64,000 bases of DNA, taken from CAVQDV01 sp963711375 (GTDB taxonomy: Bacteria; Pseudomonadota; Gammaproteobacteria; Coxiellales; Coxiellaceae). Below the pieces are notes generated by a model. It saw only the letters and a program-made list of their open reading frames with translations, was not told the DNA's origin and did not search any database. The DNA is taken from assembly GCA_963711375.1 (NCBI GenBank), contig CAVQDV010000005.1:2294001-2358000 (forward strand), read 5' to 3'. Of this stretch, positions 36,018 through 45,352 are shown one piece after another (position 1 is the first letter of the stretch; the number at the start of each line of letters is the position of its first letter). Position numbers and translations under genes: made by a program.

Positions 36018-37649
36018 TTACATTCCTGTAAAATCAGGGCCTTCTCCGCCTTCTGGCGGCTCCCACAGGATATTTTGCTTGGGATCTTTAATATCGCAGG
36101 TTTTACAGTGAATGCAATTCGGTGCATTAATTTGTAGCCGCGGATTATTTTCTGGATTTATAATTTCATAAACACCGGCTGGGCAATAACGCGTTTCCGG
36201 GGAGTCATACAATTTATAATTAACAGAAATTGCCAGTTCCGGATTTTTTAATATTAAATGGCAGGGCTCATCCTCGCGCTGCTTTATTCGAGATAAATAC
36301 ACCTGAGACAAGCGATCAAATGTGATTTTTTTATCAGGTTTGGGATAGTCGATTTTTTTGGAGTGACTAGCAAGACCTAAGGATAAGTGATCGGCATGAT
36401 TCGAAAATGTCCAAGGCAATTTCCCGCGAAAAATAAATTGATCCGTTGCAGAATAGAGCAAGCCGCTCCATAAACCCGCCCGAAAACTGGGTCTTATATT
36501 CCGAGCTCGATATAATTCTTCATATATTGGGGATGTTGAAATTTTTTCAGCATAGGCAGAAAGCGGAGATTTTGGCTGAATTTCTGGTGCTTCCATAATA
36601 GCGTCGGCGGCCAGCATTCCCGAATGCATGGCATTATGAATGCCCTTTATTTTCGGAACATTTAAAAAACCCGCGGCATCGCCAATTAATAATCCGCCCG
36701 GAAAAACTAATTTTGGAATGGATTGAAAACCCCCTTCATTTAACGCTCGTGCGCCATATTGTAGACATTCCGCCTTTTCAAAAAGAGGGCGAATTTTAGG
36801 GTGTAATTTAAACCGTTGAAATTCATTAAAGGGGCTTAAAAAAGGATTTTGATAATCGAGGCCCACGACAAAACCCACGGCAATTTCAGCATTATCTAAA
36901 TGATAAATAAAAGAGCCACCATAGGTTTTTTGATCTAAAGGCCAACCAACCGTGTGCCAAACGAGGCCTTTTTTATGGTGTGAAGGGTCCACGCGCCAAA
37001 TTTCCTTAAAGCCTAGGCCATAGGTTTGTGGGGAGCATGTTTCTCGCAGTTGAAATTTTTCCATTAATTGTTGACTCAAGGAACCCCGGCAACCTTCTGC
37101 AAAAATCGTTTGCTTAGCAAAAATTTCTAGACCGGGTGTAAAACGCTCGCTGGGCTGATGTTGCTTATCCAAACCCATGTCGCCTGTTTGAACTCCGGAA
37201 ACATGGCCCTCTGCCGTGTAAAGCACTTTTACGGCTGAAAAACCTGGAAAAATATGCACGCCTAATCGTGTCGCCTCCTCAGATAGCCATTGGCAAAAAA
37301 GACTTAAGCGAATAATGTGATTACCGTGATTTTTCATCTTTGGGAGGATCGGTAATGATAGGGCGCGTTTTTGGGATAAGACAAAAAATTTTTCTTCGGT
37401 GACCTCGGATTCTAAAGGAGGATTTTTGGATTTCCAATCGGGGATTAATTTTTCGATTGCCGAAGGATCGAGGATCGCACCAGATAGAATATGCGCACCT
37501 ACTTGTGCGCCTTTTTCTAATACGATGATGGATAATTCACGTTTATGGAGTGTATTTAATTGTGCAAGGCGAAGGGCACAGGACAAGCCAGCTGGGCCTG
37601 CGCCGATGATCAGCACATCACAGTCCATAGTTTCGCGTTTTATTTCCAT
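36018..37649 (-). CDS. Electron transfer flavoprotein-ubiquinone oxidoreductase
   Basis: A membrane-associated FAD/4Fe-4S protein that moves electrons from ETF (reduced by acyl-CoA dehydrogenases) to ubiquinone. The 543-aa product has the FAD motif IIGAGPAGLS (14-23), GAHILSGAILDP, a middle FAEGCRGSLS segment, GDAAGFLNVPKIKGIH, and the C-terminal cluster ligands C-P-A-G-V-Y-E-I plus CIHCKTCDIKDP. Length is full. ATG 37649 lies just past the RND pump stop after AGGGG, so read-through from the efflux operon is possible. It fits with the acyl-CoA dehydrogenase at the left edge. Confidence 0.95.
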   Translation of the reverse strand: MEIKRETMDCDVLIIGAGPAGLSCALRLAQLNTLHKRELSIIVLEKGAQVGAHILSGAILDPSAIEKLIPDWKSKNPPLESEVTEEKFFVLSQKRALSLPILPKMKNHGNHIIRLSLFCQWLSEEATRLGVHIFPGFSAVKVLYTAEGHVSGVQTGDMGLDKQHQPSERFTPGLEIFAKQTIFAEGCRGSLSQQLMEKFQLRETCSPQTYGLGFKEIWRVDPSHHKKGLVWHTVGWPLDQKTYGGSFIYHLDNAEIAVGFVVGLDYQNPFLSPFNEFQRFKLHPKIRPLFEKAECLQYGARALNEGGFQSIPKLVFPGGLLIGDAAGFLNVPKIKGIHNAMHSGMLAADAIMEAPEIQPKSPLSAYAEKISTSPIYEELYRARNIRPSFRAGLWSGLLYSATDQFIFRGKLPWTFSNHADHLSLGLASHSKKIDYPKPDKKITFDRLSQVYLSRIKQREDEPCHLILKNPELAISVNYKLYDSPETRYCPAGVYEIINPENNPRLQINAPNCIHCKTCDIKDPKQNILWEPPEGGEGPDFTGM

Positions 37650-37651
37650 TA

Positions 37652-40600
37652 TTACCCCTCATCTTTAGGAATAATTTCCTCTGGCTTAAAGGGATGATGT
37701 TCCTGTGCTAAGAACATGTACATAGCAGGAACAACGAATAGGGTAAATGCTGTTCCGATGGAAATTCCTGTGGCGATGACCAAGCCGATGTTAAAGCGGC
37801 TTACCGCACCTGCACCGCCTGCAAAAATAAGGGGTAGAACGCCCAACACCATAGCCGCCGTTGTCATGAGTATAGGCCGCAATCGAATACTGGCTGCCAT
37901 CTCAATGGATTGGCGCTTGGTATGCTTTTCTTTTTGAAGATCATTCGCAAATTGTACGATCAAAATACCATGCTTACTGATGAGCCCAATTAAGGTCACA
38001 AGCCCCACTTCAGAATAAATATTAAGCGATGCTCCATGGAAACCTAAACTCACAAAAATTAGCGCCCCACAAATCGACATTGGAACGCTGATTAAAATGG
38101 TAAAAGGATCTCGGAAACTTTCGAATAAGGCCGCTAAAGAAAGAAAAATAATGATCATCGCGAAAATAAAAGTCCCCACAAGGGCAGCACCTTCTTGCTT
38201 AAATTGTCGAGATTGGCCGGCATAATCAATGGAATAACCCCGAGGCAAAATCGGCTTAACGAAGCTGTTTAAATCGTCCAAAGCGGTGCCCGTGGTAATT
38301 CCAGGAATGGCCACGGCCGAAATTGTAGCCGAATTTAATTGTTGGAAATGATTAAGGGATTCTGGCACGACAGTAGTTTTTATTTTTGCAATGCTGGAAA
38401 GCGGAATAGAGATAGTGGGAAGACCAGCAATACTCGCTAAAGCAGATGCATTCGTTGAGCTAGCCGGACTCGCAGCATTGTTTGGGACAGTAATATAATA
38501 ATTTTTTAATTGTTTGGCATTAAGTCGCTGAATACGCTCTATTTGAGGAATAACTTGGTAAGATCGGCCGCTCAAATTAAAATAATTAATATAATTGCTG
38601 CTGAAAGCGGCGCCCAAAGCATTAGAAATATTTTGCATGGTCAAACCCATTTCAGAGGCCTTGTCTCGATCAAGAATGATGCTCGCCTCTGCCTTATCAA
38701 TTTTTAAATCGCTATCAATATAAAAAAATTCTCCACTGGCCTGGGCTTTACTCACTAATTGTTGGACCACGGCATTAAGCTGATCGAAAGAATCAGTAGT
38801 TTGAATGATAAATTGAATGGGCAGCCCCTGTGCGCCAGGAAGCGGTGGTAATTGGAAAGCGGCTATTTTGGCGCCAGCAATTTGGTTTAAGGCCCTTTGA
38901 AGAAGAGGTTGCAACTTATTGGCCTTACGTTTGCGCTCATCCCAAGGTTTTAAAATCATGCCATAAAAAGCTGCATTGAGGCCGCCGAAACCATCCAGTG
39001 AAAAAACAGCATCCGTTTCTGGAATAGATCTCATCGCTTTATATACAAGATTGGAATAAATTTCTGTCTGATCCAAAGTGGCATTGGGTGCTGTTATCAG
39101 TTGTGCGACAATTAGGCCTTCATCTTCTTGTGGAGCTAATTCGCTTCTTGCTGTGGAGTATAAATAGACAATGCTCAATAAAATTAGAACGGCGAAAACT
39201 CCCGTTACGGGTAAATTATTTAAAGAGCCTTTTAACATGCGTTCATAACGGCGATGGAGACGAGCAAATTGATGATCTACTGCATGCAGAAATTTGTTTT
39301 TGTGGGGGGTATGTTTAAGGAAACGAGAACACATCATGGGAGAGAGCGTCAGGGCGATAATGGCTGAAATCGCCACGGCACCAGCCAGTGTGAAAGCAAA
39401 TTCAGTAAATAAAGCGCCCGTTAATCCTCCCATAAATCCAATGGGAACATAAACCGCAATTAACACCACTGTAATCGCAATAATAGGATTCGCTAATTCT
39501 CTGGCACCTCTGATAGCGGCCGTGAAAGGCGTCATCCCATCTTCAATATGGCGCTGGACATTTTCAACGACAATAATCGCATCATCCACGACGAGACCAA
39601 TCGCTAAAACCAAAGAGAGGAGCGTCAATAAATTGGTCGAATAATGCAGCATTTCCATTATGGCGAATGCGCCTATTAAAGATAAAGGAATAGCGAGAAC
39701 TGGAATAATTACAGTTCGAATAGTGCCTAAAAATAAGAAAATAACGAGAGTAACAATTACCATAGCTTCCACTAAAGATTTTGTTACCTCTAAAATGGAG
39801 CTATTGATAAATTTTGTCGAATCGTAAACCACTGAACCTTCTATTCCTTTTGGCAGTTCCTGGATTATTCCCGGAAATACCTTGAGGACCCCTTTAATAA
39901 CATTCAGCACGTTTGCCGTTGGGGCCACCTTAATTCCCATATAAACGGAAGATTGATTATTAAAACGAACCGTAGAATTATAATTTTGAGAGCCCATTTC
40001 TACGGTAGCGACATCTTTCAATCGGACAATGGCACCATTTTTAGATTTAATAATAAGATTTTCAAATTCCTCAACCGTACTTAAGCCGGTTGCGGCCGTC
40101 AGATTTAAGGTTGTCATCTGCCCATTAGTTCGTCCAATGGCAGAAATAATATCATTTTGCGACAGTGCAAGAGAAACATCCGCCGCTGTTATTTGAAAAG
40201 CGGAGAGCTTACTTCCATCCAGCCAGGCACGAAGAGCAAAAGGCCTACCACCTAAAATTTCAGCGGTTTGTACACCTTCAACCGTTTGCAGTTTTGGTTG
40301 CACCACGCGCGTAAGGTAGTCGGTCACATTATTTCTATGCAGCATTTTGCTATAAAAGCTAAGGTACATGGCATCAACCGATTGCCCGACATCGATCGTA
40401 ATAACCGGAACCTGAGAGCCCGGAGGTAATTGATTAAGCACGGCATTCACTTTGGTATTAATTTCACTCAGAGCCTTATTGGAATCATAATTTAAGCGTA
40501 AAAACGCTTGGATAGTGCTCGTGCTTTGTGTACTGCTCGACGTTAAATAATCGATGCCATTGGCCTGGGCAATCGAATTTTCTAAGGGAGTGGTAATAAA

Positions 40601-40786
40601 TCCCGCTATTACGTCTGGATCCGCTCCGATATAGGTTGTTGTGACTGACACTACTGCATTTTCCGTATAGGGATATTGTCGGACAGGAAGCGTAAACATG
40701 GCCCGTAATCCTAAAACAAAAATAAGCAGAGATACTACGGTTGCTAGCACCGGTCGTTCAATAAATATATCGGTAAATCGACGCAT
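37652..40786 (-). CDS. RND multidrug efflux permease (HAE1 family), pump 1
   Basis: A 1044-aa inner-membrane proton antiporter of the AcrB/MexF type, with 12 helices and two large periplasmic loops. The N-terminus is MRRFTDIFIERPVLATVVSL. GLVVDDAIIVVENVQRHIEDG in helix 4 (21 residues about position 400) carries the proton-relay Asp pair, and GFMGGLTGALFTEFAFTLA and SRFNIGLVIATGISIGT follow. It is the last gene of a minus-strand OMF-MFP-RND operon. It is clearly paralogous to the permease at 59381. Confidence 0.96.
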   Translation of the reverse strand: MRRFTDIFIERPVLATVVSLLIFVLGLRAMFTLPVRQYPYTENAVVSVTTTYIGADPDVIAGFITTPLENSIAQANGIDYLTSSSTQSTSTIQAFLRLNYDSNKALSEINTKVNAVLNQLPPGSQVPVITIDVGQSVDAMYLSFYSKMLHRNNVTDYLTRVVQPKLQTVEGVQTAEILGGRPFALRAWLDGSKLSAFQITAADVSLALSQNDIISAIGRTNGQMTTLNLTAATGLSTVEEFENLIIKSKNGAIVRLKDVATVEMGSQNYNSTVRFNNQSSVYMGIKVAPTANVLNVIKGVLKVFPGIIQELPKGIEGSVVYDSTKFINSSILEVTKSLVEAMVIVTLVIFLFLGTIRTVIIPVLAIPLSLIGAFAIMEMLHYSTNLLTLLSLVLAIGLVVDDAIIVVENVQRHIEDGMTPFTAAIRGARELANPIIAITVVLIAVYVPIGFMGGLTGALFTEFAFTLAGAVAISAIIALTLSPMMCSRFLKHTPHKNKFLHAVDHQFARLHRRYERMLKGSLNNLPVTGVFAVLILLSIVYLYSTARSELAPQEDEGLIVAQLITAPNATLDQTEIYSNLVYKAMRSIPETDAVFSLDGFGGLNAAFYGMILKPWDERKRKANKLQPLLQRALNQIAGAKIAAFQLPPLPGAQGLPIQFIIQTTDSFDQLNAVVQQLVSKAQASGEFFYIDSDLKIDKAEASIILDRDKASEMGLTMQNISNALGAAFSSNYINYFNLSGRSYQVIPQIERIQRLNAKQLKNYYITVPNNAASPASSTNASALASIAGLPTISIPLSSIAKIKTTVVPESLNHFQQLNSATISAVAIPGITTGTALDDLNSFVKPILPRGYSIDYAGQSRQFKQEGAALVGTFIFAMIIIFLSLAALFESFRDPFTILISVPMSICGALIFVSLGFHGASLNIYSEVGLVTLIGLISKHGILIVQFANDLQKEKHTKRQSIEMAASIRLRPILMTTAAMVLGVLPLIFAGGAGAVSRFNIGLVIATGISIGTAFTLFVVPAMYMFLAQEHHPFKPEEIIPKDEG

Positions 40787-40801
40787 AATAATTTTCCTAA
40801 A

Positions 40802-41932
40802 TTATTCTTCCTTAACGTTTGGCTCTACATCATTCTTTGGTATTACCGAATTATTGATGGTTACCGTTGACCCGTTTTTGATCTTTACTTGACCGCTGGT
40901 GACAATCATATCACCTTTGCTAATCCCTTTGAGAACGGCTATTTGATCGCCACGCGTGTCGCCAGTAATAACAAATTGCTGAGTAGCAATGTATGTTTGA
41001 TTCCCCGATATCATTTTCCCAGGGACTTTTTTTAATGTATAGATTAGATTTCCATAGGGATTATAGCTAATGGATGATTGTGGCACGGTAATATAACGTT
41101 TTGGTGAGCCAGTATCGACAACAGCTGAACCAAACATGCCTGGTGTGAGTTTAATTTTTGGATTTGAGAAAATAGCTTCTACCTGAACGTTTCGAGTACT
41201 GGCATCGATAACCGGATTTATCGCACTTACTTTTCCTTTGAAAGTCTGATTTGGAAGGGCATCAATTTTTAAGACGACAGGCTGGCCTGCTTTTATTTCA
41301 AATAATTGCTGCTGTGGAACATAAAAATCCATATAAATGGGATCAAGCTCTTGTAAGGGTGCAATGGTTTCTCCATTATTGACATATTGCCCCGGATTAA
41401 TCACTGAAATTCCCATGCGACCTGAAAATGGGGCTCGAATAGCTTTTTTGTCTACGGTAGCTTGCTCTTGAGCGGTTTGCCCTAGCAAATTTTTATAGTT
41501 GCCAATATCATTATCCAATGTCTGCTTGCTGATGGCTTGAATAGCATATTGTGCGGTGTCTCGACGAAGGGTTATTAGAGCGAGGGCGGTGTTGGCTTGA
41601 AGCGAGTGAAGAGTTCCAAGCTCGGCATCAGGATTTAACTGGACTAATAAATCGCCTTTTTTGACGTAGGCGCCATCTTTAAAATAAATTTTTACAACAA
41701 GCCCTGCCAATTCGGTGGTGACATTAACGCCTTTTACCGCTCTCATGCTTCCGAAAAATTCATGCTTTGGTTGCCATGCCGAATAATCCGCGGTCATTGC
41801 AGAGACGGTGTAAGAAGGTTTATAGTTAGATAATAATCGATGCAGCATATAATTCCAGAAAGTTTTATAGGCAAAAATTAAAAAGAAGATGGTTCCAACG
41901 ACAGAAAGCATTATGATCATGGGCTTTTTCAT
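40802..41932 (-). CDS. RND efflux periplasmic adaptor (MFP/HlyD family), pump 1
   Basis: A 376-aa adaptor that links the RND permease to the outer-membrane channel. It has an N-terminal membrane anchor (IIMLSVVGTIFFLIFAY), a lipoyl/biotinyl-like half (VVKIYFKDGAYVKKGDLLVQLN), a short hairpin, the second half (APFSGRMGISVINPGQYV) and beta-barrel domains ending VTINNS. ATG 41932 overlaps the OMF stop as ATGA, showing translational coupling. An upstream start inside the OMF gene is rejected. Confidence 0.93.
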   Translation of the reverse strand: MKKPMIIMLSVVGTIFFLIFAYKTFWNYMLHRLLSNYKPSYTVSAMTADYSAWQPKHEFFGSMRAVKGVNVTTELAGLVVKIYFKDGAYVKKGDLLVQLNPDAELGTLHSLQANTALALITLRRDTAQYAIQAISKQTLDNDIGNYKNLLGQTAQEQATVDKKAIRAPFSGRMGISVINPGQYVNNGETIAPLQELDPIYMDFYVPQQQLFEIKAGQPVVLKIDALPNQTFKGKVSAINPVIDASTRNVQVEAIFSNPKIKLTPGMFGSAVVDTGSPKRYITVPQSSISYNPYGNLIYTLKKVPGKMISGNQTYIATQQFVITGDTRGDQIAVLKGISKGDMIVTSGQVKIKNGSTVTINNSVIPKNDVEPNVKEE

Positions 41933-43389
41933 GCTTGATTTTCCGTTAATTTTGGTTTTGGTAAGGTAAGATCGCGATTCCACCAGCCACCGCCGAGTGC
42001 TTGAAATAAGGCGGCCGTGTCGGAGAGGCGCGCGGCTTCTGATTGAATGCGATTCACTTTGGTTTGCTGATATTGACGCTGTGCATTCAGCAATAATAAA
42101 TAACTAACAGCGCCCAATCGAAATTGTTTTTCCGTCAAATTCATCGTGCGCAAAGCAGCAATTTCAGCTTTTTTATTGGCATCAAAGGCATCCGAGTCAT
42201 TCTTTACCGCTTCAAGAGAATCGGCAACATTTTGAAAAGCTTGAAGAACGGTTTGTTTATAAATTCCTAGGGCTTGATCATAAGCATCGATAGCCGCACG
42301 ACGTTGTGCTAGCAAGTATCCACCATGGAAAATAGGCTGCAAAAGCCCGGAGCTAATAGACCAAATCGTTGAGGTCGAATTAAATATCGTCGAGAGGTTG
42401 TTAGAGTTTTGCCCAATATAAGCTTGGAGCGTAATTTGTGGTAATAAATTGGCGGTCGCCACGCCTATCTGCGCGCTCGCGGAATGCAAGAGGGCCTCTT
42501 GAGCTCGAATGTCGGGACGTTGATGAACCAGCGAGGAGGGTAAGCTCACAGGCAAGCGTTTAGGTAAGTGTAATGAGGAAAGTCTTAGATTGGGTATTTG
42601 CAGCTCGCTCGGATATTCGCCAACCAGGGCAGCAAGCGCGTCACGTGATCTAGCCAAACTAAGCATTAGGGGGGGTAAGAGCGCTTTAGTCTGTGCAAGC
42701 TGGGTTTCTTGCGTAAGAACATCAGCTCCTGAAGCTCCCCCCACATGGAGTTGTTGAACGACAATTTTCAAGGTTTTTTCTTGTAGAACAATTAATTCTT
42801 GTGTAGCTTTAATTTGCGCTTGAAAAGAAGCCGCGTCGACAATGGTTGTCACTATATTAGAAGTGAGGGTGAGAAAGGTCCCCTCAAGCAGAAATTGTTC
42901 ATAATCCACTTGAGCTTTTAAAGATTCTAGCTGTCGACGTGAGCCTCCAAAGATATCTAAAAGATAATTTACATTGGCTTGGCCTCCCAGCAGACTAAAT
43001 CGGAATCTTTGAAGTCCTACTCCTGGGAGAAAACTGAGACCCTGTTGGCGTCCATTTACAAGTTGCCCATTCACACCTGGCAGCAATAAATTTCCAATTT
43101 CACCACGCCAATTTTCGTTGGCCTGACGTAAGGCGGCTTGGGCGGCTTGTAAGTTGGGGCTATGCGTTAAGCCTTCAAAAATAAGAGAATTCACGGTTTT
43201 GGAATGAAATAATTTCCACCATTCTGCTGGAATGTCTTGTCCAGCGGCAAAGTATTGTGCCTTGGTTTTTTTAGGAAGAGGTAATCGGGTATAGCGATTG
43301 GTTTGGGGTTCTACAGGCGTGTGAAAATTCGGACCAACCATACAAGCTGATACCGAAAAGCACAACAAAACGATTAAAAGCCCCCTCAT
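41929..43389 (-). CDS. RND efflux outer-membrane lipoprotein (NodT/OprM family), pump 1
   Basis: A 486-aa TolC-like channel. The signal peptide ends in the lipobox VSAC (residues 13-16), giving a lipidated N-terminus as in OprM. IPAEWWKLFHSKTVNSLI, SLVHQRPDIRAQEALLHSASAQIGVA and ALGGGWW are hallmark segments of the NodT family, with two internally similar halves. It is the first gene of the tripartite operon. A palindrome 57 bases upstream may be its operator. Confidence 0.94.
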   Translation of the reverse strand: MRGLLIVLLCFSVSACMVGPNFHTPVEPQTNRYTRLPLPKKTKAQYFAAGQDIPAEWWKLFHSKTVNSLIFEGLTHSPNLQAAQAALRQANENWRGEIGNLLLPGVNGQLVNGRQQGLSFLPGVGLQRFRFSLLGGQANVNYLLDIFGGSRRQLESLKAQVDYEQFLLEGTFLTLTSNIVTTIVDAASFQAQIKATQELIVLQEKTLKIVVQQLHVGGASGADVLTQETQLAQTKALLPPLMLSLARSRDALAALVGEYPSELQIPNLRLSSLHLPKRLPVSLPSSLVHQRPDIRAQEALLHSASAQIGVATANLLPQITLQAYIGQNSNNLSTIFNSTSTIWSISSGLLQPIFHGGYLLAQRRAAIDAYDQALGIYKQTVLQAFQNVADSLEAVKNDSDAFDANKKAEIAALRTMNLTEKQFRLGAVSYLLLLNAQRQYQQTKVNRIQSEAARLSDTAALFQALGGGWWNRDLTLPKPKLTENQA

Positions 43390-43445
43390 GCGCCCAATCC
43401 TTTAGGTCTTTAAGTTATTAGAATACCACTCCATGGCCTATACCC

Positions 43446-43462
43446 GCAAATTAATAATTTGC
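43446..43462. promoter_or_regulatory. Palindrome upstream of the efflux operon, possible operator
   Basis: GCAAATTAATAATTTGC is a perfect 17-bp palindrome about one central A. It lies 57 bases before the OMF start and just downstream, on the minus strand, of a TATAAT-containing stretch near 43477-43482. That is an expected position for a TetR-type repressor of an RND pump. No regulator gene is adjacent. Confidence 0.45.
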
Positions 43463-43507
43463 TGCGGATCTGATTATAATAGGGATGGATAAAGAAATAT
43501 CCTTTCT

Positions 43508-43529
43508 CTTAAGGTTTCCTTAAGGTTTC
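43508..43529 (+). promoter_or_regulatory. PmrA-box-like direct repeat
   Basis: CTTAAGGTTTC occurs twice in tandem (43508-43518 and 43519-43529). It fits the Legionella/Coxiella PmrA pattern cTTAA-N2-TT-N2-cTTAA with the same 11-base period, and it also resembles enterobacterial PmrA sites. It points towards the porin gene at 43685, 155 bases away. Binding by an OmpR-class regulator is inference. Confidence 0.5.
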
Positions 43530-43684
43530 TTATGTATTTTTATTGTACAGTTATATCCGTGCTCTGAAGCTTAAGGGAAGCTGAACGCAATTGTGTAGGG
43601 TGGGCGAGTATGATAAACTAAGCCCTTGAATTGCAATGCGAATGTCGCTCAGTTTTTCAGGCCTCTATTAGCGCAGGAAAAAAG

Positions 43685-45352
43685 ATGAAACTAATAGCTA
43701 AGACAATTTCTAAAAAACTAACGCAATGTATTGCTTGTACTGCGTTTGTTTTATTAGCTCCCAGCGCATTCGCTGATAAGGAATTGGCTTTGGCGGCTCC
43801 TCATGATACTCCAGAGGGCAAAGAATTGCTTTTAGCTGCCCCGCATGACACTCCGGAAGGCAAAGAATTAGTGCTCGCGGCCCCTCAAGATACTCTTGCT
43901 CAGATGCAAAAGAACTTATTAAAAATCCCGGTCCCTCATAGAGATTTAAGCGTATACGACGAAGAACCTGTTCATTATCACTACGCACAAGGTGCTGCTC
44001 TGCAAACCCTTGTAATATCTCCTGTTAGGCCTTCGCTGCCAACACCTTCCACGACGCCCCCTCAGAAAGTGGTAAAAGTTAGTGCACAAACTCCGGTGAG
44101 TAATCCAAAGCCGCAGGCTAAAACTAAGCCAAAAGCTAAGGCTTCTGCGGCAGTTCCTCTCGCGGCCACATCTGAAGATTCCATTGACGATCAAGATGAT
44201 AAGAAAGCTGATTCACGCTTTAGTTTACAGCATGCAGCAGGGCTTGGGGATGACTCTCGTGTTCAGATTAATGGTTTCCTCAGTGCGGGTGGCTTGTATG
44301 TGAATAATCGTGCGTATTACCAAATACCTGGCTATGGTAATGTCCATAACCAGATTAATTCCGCTGCAGACACTCGAATTGGGCTGCAAGTCACTGGCAA
44401 TATTCTGCATAATCTTTCAGTGGTGGGCCAATTTGTGGCAGACGGCGATAATACGGTTAATCAGCAGCCCTTTAATGTGAATGCTGATTGGGCCTATCTC
44501 CGTTATACACTAAGACCCGAAATTCAGCTTCGCGCCGGCCGCATCCGTGTGCCTGCACTTTTTTATTCAGAAAATGCCGAAGTGGGTTTTACCTATCCTT
44601 GGATCGTATTGCCGAATGAAGTATATGGCATCGTGCCTGTCATTAATGTGAATGGCATCAGCAGCGTGAGCAGCCTTGCCTTAGGGCAATCTAATTGGGT
44701 CGTTAAATCACAATCTTTCTACGGTTCCAGCACTAATCAGGCCACCGCTTATGCCACCTTAAATCCGAATTTAGTTTCTGGAACGGTTGTGAATTTTGCA
44801 CAAGATAATGTTTATGGCTCGATGATGAGTATTGGTGATTCCATCTTTGAACTTCGCGGCCTCTATATGACGTACAGAACAACGGTCACTGCGCCTTTAG
44901 CGCTGCCGGTTTGTCCTGATGGCACGCGCCAAGTGCGTTGCACTTTGGTGAATCAAGCCGGCTCCACTTTTTGGTCCGCAGGCGCAAAATTAGACATCGA
45001 TCACTTTTTATTAATTGGTGAATATGCTCACCGCAGTGTCGCGGCCATTATTTCCGCGATAAACAGTTATTACGTAATGGCGGCTTATCAATTTCGTGGC
45101 TTTATGCCGAATCTTACGTATGCGTATGCTGGAACCACCAACAATGCCACTTTGGTGGCTTCAAGTGGACAGTTCGCTCAGGTACAAGACTCATTAACAC
45201 TGGGTCTTGATTATACAATCAACAGTAATTTGTTGGCTAAACTTAGTCTGAGTGGTGTTCAACCGCTCAATGGAACTTTTGGATTTTTTAATACCAACCC
45301 AGGACGGAAGACTATTATGATGTATGGTGTTTCGTTAGATGCAATATTTTAA
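43685..45352 (+). CDS. Porin-like outer-membrane protein with N-terminal tandem repeat
   Basis: A 555-aa protein. The signal peptide ends PSAFA. It is followed by 2.6 copies of a 14-residue repeat (KELxLAAPHDTPEG), a Pro/Lys/Ala-rich spacer of about 100 residues, and a beta-barrel-like half with alternating hydrophobic strands and aromatic girdle residues (RVQINGFLSAGGLYV, LRAGRIRVPALFYSE). It ends MYGVSLDAIF, with terminal Phe as is typical of outer-membrane proteins. ATG 43685 follows AGGAAAAAAG. The last 14 bases overlap the next gene, so the two are translationally coupled. Confidence 0.75.
   Translation: MKLIAKTISKKLTQCIACTAFVLLAPSAFADKELALAAPHDTPEGKELLLAAPHDTPEGKELVLAAPQDTLAQMQKNLLKIPVPHRDLSVYDEEPVHYHYAQGAALQTLVISPVRPSLPTPSTTPPQKVVKVSAQTPVSNPKPQAKTKPKAKASAAVPLAATSEDSIDDQDDKKADSRFSLQHAAGLGDDSRVQINGFLSAGGLYVNNRAYYQIPGYGNVHNQINSAADTRIGLQVTGNILHNLSVVGQFVADGDNTVNQQPFNVNADWAYLRYTLRPEIQLRAGRIRVPALFYSENAEVGFTYPWIVLPNEVYGIVPVINVNGISSVSSLALGQSNWVVKSQSFYGSSTNQATAYATLNPNLVSGTVVNFAQDNVYGSMMSIGDSIFELRGLYMTYRTTVTAPLALPVCPDGTRQVRCTLVNQAGSTFWSAGAKLDIDHFLLIGEYAHRSVAAIISAINSYYVMAAYQFRGFMPNLTYAYAGTTNNATLVASSGQFAQVQDSLTLGLDYTINSNLLAKLSLSGVQPLNGTFGFFNTNPGRKTIMMYGVSLDAIF
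43778..43894 (+). repeat. 42-bp coding tandem repeat
   Basis: Units at 43778-43819, 43820-43861 and a partial 43862-43894. The protein repeat is almost exact while synonymous positions differ, so the protein sequence appears selected and the duplication is not recent. Confidence 0.9.
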
